Below are positions 59,155 through 64,000 of a stretch of 64,000 nucleotides of DNA, piece after piece. The translations under genes and the position numbers were made by a program. Position 1 is the first letter of the stretch, and the number at the start of each line of letters is the position of its first letter. The stretch is from BOG-908 sp965198825 (GTDB taxonomy: Bacteria; Pseudomonadota; Alphaproteobacteria; Acetobacterales; Acetobacteraceae): assembly GCA_965198825.1 (NCBI GenBank), contig CBDAQB010000002.1:248001-312000 (forward strand). The letters run 5' to 3'. The notes under the pieces are model-generated. The model was given only the letters and a program-made list of their open reading frames with translations. It made no database searches and was not told where the DNA came from.

Positions 59155-59849
59155 ACCGGATGGCAGGCATCGACGTCCCCGACGCTCACCTGGAGCCGGT
59201 CTCCCACGACACTGCCCCAGCCCAGCAGACCTACGAAATCGAAAGCTGGCCGCACCGCCGGCCGCCAAAATTGCGCCGCCGCAGCTTCGCCGTGCGTATC
59301 GCCAAATACGTGCTCCCGATCGTAGCCCTGCTGCTGCTCTCCAGCATCGCCCTGTGGCCGGAACTGTCGCGCACCCTGCAGAACGGCCGCGTCACCTGGC
59401 ACCGCCTCACCATGGCGGTGGCCGGCAAGGGCGAGATCGTCGCGCCGCGATACCACGGCCTCGACGAACGTGGCCGCCCCTACATGATCTCCGCGGAAAC
59501 CGCCAAGCGTGAAGGCCCGGAGCGGCTCGACATGGTCAAGCCGCGCGGCGACGTCACCATGTCGAACGGCACCTGGCTGCAAATCCAGTCCAAGACAGGC
59601 GTCTTCATGCAGCACGCCGACGAACTCGATCTCTCAGGCGACGTCACGCTCTACAGGCAGGACGGCACCACCATGACGAGCCAAAGCAGCACCCTGAACA
59701 TGAAGCAAGGCGCCGCGACCAGCGACGTCGCCACACATGCCGAGGGGCCTTTCGGAGTGTTGGATTCGCAGGGTTATACGGCGGTCGATAAGGGCGGGAT
59801 CATTCAGTTCCACGGCCCTGCGCATCTGGTTTTGAACAGTGCAAAGTAA
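59151..59849 (+). CDS. lptC: LPS export periplasmic protein LptC
   Basis: A bitopic inner-membrane protein of 232 residues linking LptBFG to LptA. A single transmembrane helix (YVLPIVALLLLSSIALWPEL) begins near residue 48. A periplasmic LptC beta-jellyroll follows, with PYMISAETAKRE, ADELDLSGDVTLYR and DVATHAEGPFGVLDSQGY. A GTG start sits in the kdsD stop. Its end overlaps the lptA frame by 11 bases. Confidence 0.9.
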   Translation: MNRMAGIDVPDAHLEPVSHDTAPAQQTYEIESWPHRRPPKLRRRSFAVRIAKYVLPIVALLLLSSIALWPELSRTLQNGRVTWHRLTMAVAGKGEIVAPRYHGLDERGRPYMISAETAKREGPERLDMVKPRGDVTMSNGTWLQIQSKTGVFMQHADELDLSGDVTLYRQDGTTMTSQSSTLNMKQGAATSDVATHAEGPFGVLDSQGYTAVDKGGIIQFHGPAHLVLNSAK

Positions 59850-60915
59850 GATAGGCAAGGGGCAGGAAGGCCAGGGGCTCCGCCCCTGGACCCTGCGACA
59901 CGGGGTCTGGGGACGAGTCCCCAGCGGGGGTCGAGGGGGCAGAGCCCCCCGCCTTGCTATCTTGCTTGTCTTCCTACCCGCCCTAGCAGAAGCCCAAGCA
60001 ATCGACCTCTCCCACGGCGGGCCGATCAACGTGACGGCGGCGGGAGGCATTGACTGGGACCAGAATGCCCAGACGGTGACGGCGCGTGACGATGCGCGGG
60101 CGACGCGTGGCGATGCGACGGTGACGGCGGACCGGCTGATTGCGCATTACCGCAAGAAGGCGGGGGCGGCGGCGGCCAATCCTGTGAAGCCGGTTTCGAC
60201 GGCGCCGACACCTGGCGGTGCGCCTGGCGCGCCGGGCGATACGGGGAATAACGAGATCTATAGGCTCGAGGCCGATGGGCATGTGCATATCTTCACCCCG
60301 ACAGACCAGGCCTGGGGTGATCATGCGGTTTACGACATCGACCAGTCGGTTCTGGTTTTGACGGGACATGGGCTGCGGCTGACGACGCCGCAGGATGTTC
60401 TGACAGCCCGCGATGCGATGGAATATTGGTCGGCGAAGCACATGTCGGTGGCGCGTGGCGATGCGACGGCGACGAGTGCCGACGGCAGGCGGATCACGGC
60501 CGACACTCTGGTGGGCTACACTGTCGATAATTCGGCGCCCGGGGCGCCCAAGCCTGCCACGCCTGCTCCTGCCAAGAAGCCTGCCGGCGGCGACGAGCTG
60601 GCGTCATCCGGCAAATTGCAGCGGGTAGAGGCGTTCGGGCACGTCGTCATACGCACGGCGACCGATATCGTGACGGGCGACCGTGGGCGCTACGAGCCTG
60701 ATACCGGCATTGCGCATGTGCTTGGCAACGTCCATGTCACGCGTGGCGCGAACCAGTTGAACGGCGCGGCGGCCGTGGTGAATATGAAGACCGGGCTTGC
60801 GACGATGACGCAGGCGCCTGGCGCCCGCGTGAATGGCCTGGTGGTTCCGAACGGGAATTCCGGCGCAGACAAACCTCCTGGCGGTGCGGCGCCGGCGAAG
60901 AAGGCGCGATCATGA
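59839..60915 (+). CDS. lptA: LPS transport protein LptA (OstA-like), long form
   Basis: Periplasmic bridge protein for LPS, 358 residues. It is longer than the ~200 of E. coli LptA, with two OstA-type regions (ARATRGDATVTADRLIAHY and GKLQRVEAFGHVVIRTATDIVTGD) and Pro/Ala-rich linkers. The first 38 residues before the signal core (LAILLVFLPALAEAQA) are translated from the GC-rich repeat at 59871-59949. The only reasonable start is GTG 59839, overlapping lptC. A start after the repeat would leave no positively charged n-region. The end overlaps lptB by ATGA. Confidence 0.85.
   Translation: MQSKIGKGQEGQGLRPWTLRHGVWGRVPSGGRGGRAPRLAILLVFLPALAEAQAIDLSHGGPINVTAAGGIDWDQNAQTVTARDDARATRGDATVTADRLIAHYRKKAGAAAANPVKPVSTAPTPGGAPGAPGDTGNNEIYRLEADGHVHIFTPTDQAWGDHAVYDIDQSVLVLTGHGLRLTTPQDVLTARDAMEYWSAKHMSVARGDATATSADGRRITADTLVGYTVDNSAPGAPKPATPAPAKKPAGGDELASSGKLQRVEAFGHVVIRTATDIVTGDRGRYEPDTGIAHVLGNVHVTRGANQLNGAAAVVNMKTGLATMTQAPGARVNGLVVPNGNSGADKPPGGAAPAKKARS
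59871..59949. repeat. GC-rich multi-hairpin repeat, element B copy 2 (inside lptA)
   Basis: Three successive perfect hairpins. CCAGGGGC / GCCCCTGG is at 59871-59889, CTGGGGAC / GTCCCCAG at 59907-59924, and GGGGGC / GCCCCC at 59935-59949. It shares its first hairpin and order with the copy at 12846-12926, but here it is within the lptA reading frame. Confidence 0.82.
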
Positions 60916-61667
60916 GCGAGAGTGGATTGCGGGTTCTGGAGGGTGGTGCGGGTCTCGTCGCGAACGGGGTCGGCAAGACGTACAAGAAGCGGCCTGTCGT
61001 GCGGAACGTTTCGGTCAAGGTGCGGCGCGGCGAGGCCGTCGGGCTGCTGGGGCCGAACGGCGCGGGCAAGACGACTACCTTCTACATGATTGTCGGGCTG
61101 GTTCGGCCCGATACCGGCAGCATCGCGCTGGATGGTGTCGACATCACCATGCACCCTATGTACCGGCGCGCGCGCCTCGGCATCGGCTATTTGCCGCAGG
61201 AGGCTAGCGTTTTCCGTGGCCTGACGGTTGAGCAGAACATTTTTGCCGCCCTCGAGGTGGTGAAGAGCGACGAGGACGAGCGCGAGCACGCCTGCGAGGC
61301 GCTGCTCGCCGAGTTCGGCATCAGCCATCTGCGACGCACGCCGGCGCTTGCGCTTTCGGGCGGCGAGCGGCGCCGCGTGGAGATCGCCCGCGCACTAGCG
61401 ACCGAGCCCTCCTACATCCTGCTGGACGAGCCGCTGGCCGGCATCGACCCGATTGCGGTGGGCGAAATCCGCGACATGGTCAGCCATCTGAAGCACCGTG
61501 GCCTGGGCGTTCTCATTACCGATCATAACGTGCGCGAGACGCTCGAAATCATCGATCGCGCTTACATCATGCACGACGGACAACTCCTGATGGAAGGAGT
61601 GCCGCGCGAAGTGGTGGCGCACGCCGATGTACGGCGTGTGTATCTCGGAGAGAAATTTTCTCTGTAA
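60912..61667 (+). CDS. lptB: LPS export ABC transporter ATP-binding protein LptB
   Basis: ATPase driving LPS extraction from the inner membrane; 251 residues. Walker A (GPNGAGKTT), the LptB-typical GLVRPDTGSIALDG, IGYLPQEASVFRGLTVEQN, signature (LSGGERRRVEIARA) and Walker B (YILLDEPLAGIDPIAV) are present, with the switch His in ITDHNVRETL. About 15 extra N-terminal residues precede the first strand. It overlaps lptA and precedes rpoN. Confidence 0.95.
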   Translation: MSESGLRVLEGGAGLVANGVGKTYKKRPVVRNVSVKVRRGEAVGLLGPNGAGKTTTFYMIVGLVRPDTGSIALDGVDITMHPMYRRARLGIGYLPQEASVFRGLTVEQNIFAALEVVKSDEDEREHACEALLAEFGISHLRRTPALALSGGERRRVEIARALATEPSYILLDEPLAGIDPIAVGEIRDMVSHLKHRGLGVLITDHNVRETLEIIDRAYIMHDGQLLMEGVPREVVAHADVRRVYLGEKFSL

Positions 61668-61694
61668 GCTTTTGCCTGTAGGATCGACACCAGT

Positions 61695-63224
61695 ATGTCG
61701 ATCGGCCCTCGTTTAGAATTCCGGCAATCCCAATCACTCGTCATGACGCCCCAGCTGCGTCAGGCGATCAAGCTGTTGCAGTTTTCAAACCTTGAAGTCG
61801 CAGCCTTCGTCGAAGAGGAGCTGGAGCGCAATCCGCTGCTCGAGCACGACGAGCGGGCGGAGGTCACGCCAGAGCGCGCGAGCCTCGATCAGCCCGAATC
61901 GCCACCGGCCGAAGGGGCCGATCTCGCCGATCTGGTGACGGCCGCGACATTGCCCGAGGCGGATGCGGCACCGCTCGACGCCGAATTCGACGGCGCAGAC
62001 GCGGGGGTACCCTCCGACAATAGTCCGATACTAGGCCAAGGCGGTTCGCAGAGCTTCGATACCGACGACCGCGGCATCGAGGACACCGTTTCGACCAGGC
62101 CGAACCTGCGCGATCACCTCGGCGAGCAGCTTCGCCTGACGTTCGCCGACCGCACCGACCGGCTGATCGGCGCCCATCTGATCGCCTTGCTGGAGCCGTC
62201 CGGCCGGCTGTCCGCAGATCCCGCGGACGTGGCGCGCATCCTCGGCGCCGATTTCGCGCACGTGGAGCGGATACGTGCTCGGATGATGGGCTTCGACCCG
62301 GCCGGCATGTTTGCGCGTTCCTTGGCGGAGTGCCTGGCCGCGCAATTGCGCGAACTCAATCGGTTCGATCCCGCCATGGCGGCCCTGCTCGAGAACCTCG
62401 AACTGCTGGCGCGTCGCGAGCACCGCAAGCTTTGCGCGCTCTGCGGCGTCGACAACGAAGACCTGCAGGACATGATTGCCGAAATACGCGCGCTGGATCC
62501 GAAGCCTGGCGCATCGTGGGAGTTCTCGGCGTTGCCGCCTGTCATTCCGGACGTATTGATGCGGGCGGCGCCGATCAAATCCGCGGAAGCAGCGCTGGGC
62601 GAGTTCGCCGACTGGCTGCTTGAACTCAACCCCGAGACCATGCCGCGCGTGCTGGTGAACGAGGCGTTCGCCGCGCGGGTCAGCCGCTCCTCTTCCTCGA
62701 GCCGGCCTGGCGACCGCGAGATCAAGGCTTTCGTTTCCGAACGGCTGGCGACGGCGAACTGGCTGGTGAAGTCGCTTCAGCAAAGGGCGCATACGATCCT
62801 GAAGGTGGCGTCGGAGATCGTGCGCCGGCAGGACGCCTTCTTCATCCATGGCGTCAGCCATTTGCGTCCGCTCATCCTGCGCGACATCGCCGATGCGGTG
62901 CAGCTTCACGAGAGCACCGTCAGCCGGGTGACGGCGAACAAATACATCGCCACGCCGCGTGGCATCTTCGAGCTTAAATATTTCTTCACCACCGCCATCG
63001 CCGGAGCAGGAGGGTCCACGCACAGCGCCGAGTCCGTACGGTTCCGCATACGCGCCATGGTGGGGGCGGAGACCGCCGACGATATCCTTTCAGATGACGC
63101 TATTGTGGCAGCCCTGCGAAACGAGGGCGTGGACATCGCGAGGCGAACGGTGGCCAAATATCGGGAGGCGCTGCGCATCCCGAGTTCGGTTCAGCGCAAG
63201 CGGGAGAAAGCCGTACCGGCGTAG
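61695..63224 (+). CDS. rpoN: RNA polymerase sigma-54 factor
   Basis: Alternative sigma factor of 509 residues needing AAA+ activators, used mainly for nitrogen control. Region I (FRQSQSLVMTPQLRQAIKLLQFSN) is at the N-terminus. An acidic region II follows, then the core-binding region. The helix-turn-helix region (LRDIADAVQLHESTVSRVTANKYI) and the RpoN box (ARRTVAKYRE) are near the C-terminus. The standard position after lptB is kept. A possible target site lies upstream of glnK. Confidence 0.95.
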   Translation: MSIGPRLEFRQSQSLVMTPQLRQAIKLLQFSNLEVAAFVEEELERNPLLEHDERAEVTPERASLDQPESPPAEGADLADLVTAATLPEADAAPLDAEFDGADAGVPSDNSPILGQGGSQSFDTDDRGIEDTVSTRPNLRDHLGEQLRLTFADRTDRLIGAHLIALLEPSGRLSADPADVARILGADFAHVERIRARMMGFDPAGMFARSLAECLAAQLRELNRFDPAMAALLENLELLARREHRKLCALCGVDNEDLQDMIAEIRALDPKPGASWEFSALPPVIPDVLMRAAPIKSAEAALGEFADWLLELNPETMPRVLVNEAFAARVSRSSSSSRPGDREIKAFVSERLATANWLVKSLQQRAHTILKVASEIVRRQDAFFIHGVSHLRPLILRDIADAVQLHESTVSRVTANKYIATPRGIFELKYFFTTAIAGAGGSTHSAESVRFRIRAMVGAETADDILSDDAIVAALRNEGVDIARRTVAKYREALRIPSSVQRKREKAVPA

Positions 63225-63274
63225 CGTGCCTTGGCTAATTTTCAGATCATGGCAACAGAAGATCGAGGAGCGAC

Positions 63275-63883
63275 ATGCAGATCAATGTCTCCGGCAAGCA
63301 GGTTGACCTATCGGACGCCCTGCGCACGCGCGTCTCTTCCAGCCTCGATGTGATCGCCCAGAAGTATTTCGACCACGCCATGGAGGCCAGCGTCACTTTC
63401 GGCCGGGCCCGCAGCTTTTTCACCTGCGATATCAATGTTCATGCCGGCCGCGGCCTCACCCTGCGCGGCGAGGGCGAGGCGGGCGACGCCCATGCCGCCT
63501 TCGACGACGCCGCCGAGCACATAGCCAAGCGCCTGCGACGCTACCGACGGCGCGTGAACGAGCATCACCGCGACCAGTCCAACCGCGCGGCTCCTGCGCC
63601 GGGGCGCGCCTATGTCCTGCGCGCGGAAGCGGATACCGCCGCGCACGATGGCGAGGACCAGCACGAGAGCGCCAACGGCCACGACCATGCGCCTGCCGCC
63701 TTCGCGACGGTCATCGCCGAGACGCAGACCGAAATACGTGAGCTGACGGTGGGAGACGCCGTGATGCGGATGGACCTGGCTGACCAGTCCGTCCTGATGT
63801 TCCGCAATTCGGCGAGCGGCGTGCTGAACGTGGTTTATCGCCGCGGCGACGGAAACATCGGCTGGATCGATCCCGGCTCATAG
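63275..63883 (+). CDS. hpf: Ribosome hibernation promoting factor, long form
   Basis: Dimerises idle 70S ribosomes in stationary phase; 202 residues. The N-terminal S30AE domain (MQINVSGKQVDLSDALRTRV, AHAAFDDAAEHIAKRLRRYRRR) is joined by a variable linker to a C-terminal S30AE_C domain. That domain contains LTVGDAVMRMDLADQSVLMFRN and ends in GDGNIGWIDPGS. The long form is usual in Alphaproteobacteria. AGGAGCGAC precedes the ATG. ptsN, often the next gene, is absent; a hairpin and an opposing gene follow. Confidence 0.93.
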   Translation: MQINVSGKQVDLSDALRTRVSSSLDVIAQKYFDHAMEASVTFGRARSFFTCDINVHAGRGLTLRGEGEAGDAHAAFDDAAEHIAKRLRRYRRRVNEHHRDQSNRAAPAPGRAYVLRAEADTAAHDGEDQHESANGHDHAPAAFATVIAETQTEIRELTVGDAVMRMDLADQSVLMFRNSASGVLNVVYRRGDGNIGWIDPGS

Positions 63884-63895
63884 AGCCGAAAACAG

Positions 63896-63920
63896 GCGGA
63901 CCGGACTTACTCCGGTCCGC
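63896..63920. terminator. Bidirectional hairpin after hpf
   Basis: GCGGACCGGA / TCCGGTCCGC form a perfect 10-bp stem with loop CTTAC, between hpf and the convergent partial gene. No T-tract is present. Confidence 0.6.
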
Positions 63921-63926
63921 CCGTCG

Positions 63927-64000
63927 TCAGTGGACGAGGGCGGGCACCATTTCGTGCTGCCTGATGGCGGCGAAGGCGAGATCTTCCGCGCCGGCAACGG
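63927..64000 (-). CDS. Partial CDS, C-terminal end of an unidentified protein
   Basis: The last 23 codons of a minus-strand frame are visible (AGAEDLAFAAIRQHEMVPAL then VH and TGA). Its stop lies just past the shared hairpin, and the composition is like neighbouring genes. Too little is present to name it. It is called because the convergent hairpin fits a gene end here. Confidence 0.45.
   Translation of the reverse strand, partial: VAGAEDLAFAAIRQHEMVPALVH

Noticed and set aside
1..64000. CRISPR array, rRNA operon, prophage or conjugative module
   Set aside because: No regularly spaced 25-40 bp repeats with unique spacers, no rRNA-like sequence, and no integrase, capsid or transfer genes were seen. 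The repeated units are unspaced palindromes in single gaps.

Overview
The window is about 64 kb of GC-rich, gene-dense chromosome, very probably from an alphaproteobacterium of the Acetobacteraceae (Rhodospirillales). The main evidence is gene order. Blocks such as argS-SPOR-nagZ-scpA-scpB-tatBC-serS, aroE-coaE-dnaQ and rnd-kdsD-lptC-lptA-lptB-rpoN-hpf are typical of Alphaproteobacteria. The intergenic regions also carry AT-rich palindromes that I associate with acetic-acid bacteria and their relatives. A secreted sedolisin-type (S53) peptidase would fit an acidic habitat. I cannot name the genus. The window begins inside glcD and ends inside a minus-strand gene.

Layout. 1-4 kb: glycolate oxidase glcDEF plus a TPR protein. 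4-9 kb: a DUF2125 protein and the minus-strand ftsE-ftsX-ydcF-plsC operon, with a divergent zinc-ribbon gene. 9-15 kb: methylcitrate cycle prpD-prpC-prpB and the pyruvate transporter pair cstA-ybdD. 15-17.5 kb: aroE-coaE-dnaQ. 17.7-27 kb: a CPBP protease, then serS, tatC, tatB, scpB, scpA, a site-2 protease, nagZ, a SPOR protein and argS. 27-31 kb: a vapBC cassette, dgt, an A-type Fe-S carrier, xthA and a tiny DUF2256 gene. 30.6-38 kb: MBL-fold hydrolase, DUF885 peptidase, ABC exporter, S53 peptidase and a DoxX-like protein. 38.3-39.5 kb: an intact IS630-type element. 39.5-44 kb: MscS and a three-gene operon (DegT aminotransferase, FAD oxidoreductase, GT2). 44-49 kb: heparinase-like protein, rpe, amtB-glnK. 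49-51 kb: moaD-moaE and a thiolase. 51-57 kb: lipid A/Kdo genes (lpxL-like, lpxK, waaA, DUF374) and thiS-thiG under a TPP riboswitch. 57-64 kb: tRNA-Leu(CAG), rnd, then kdsD, lptC, lptA, lptB, rpoN and hpf.

Themes. Carbon use is geared to glycolate, propionate (methylcitrate cycle) and pyruvate uptake. Envelope building is prominent, with two blocks for Kdo/lipid A synthesis and LPS export. Many operons are translationally coupled by ATGA or GTGA overlaps.

The most unusual content is non-coding. Four dispersed palindromic repeat families occupy many of the intergenic gaps. The main one, called element A here, is an AT-rich composite inverted repeat found at 14 loci. Its internal core occurs in both orientations, and one copy is split by the IS630 element. 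A second, GC-rich hairpin family lies inside the reading frame of lptA. I found no CRISPR array, prophage or rRNA.
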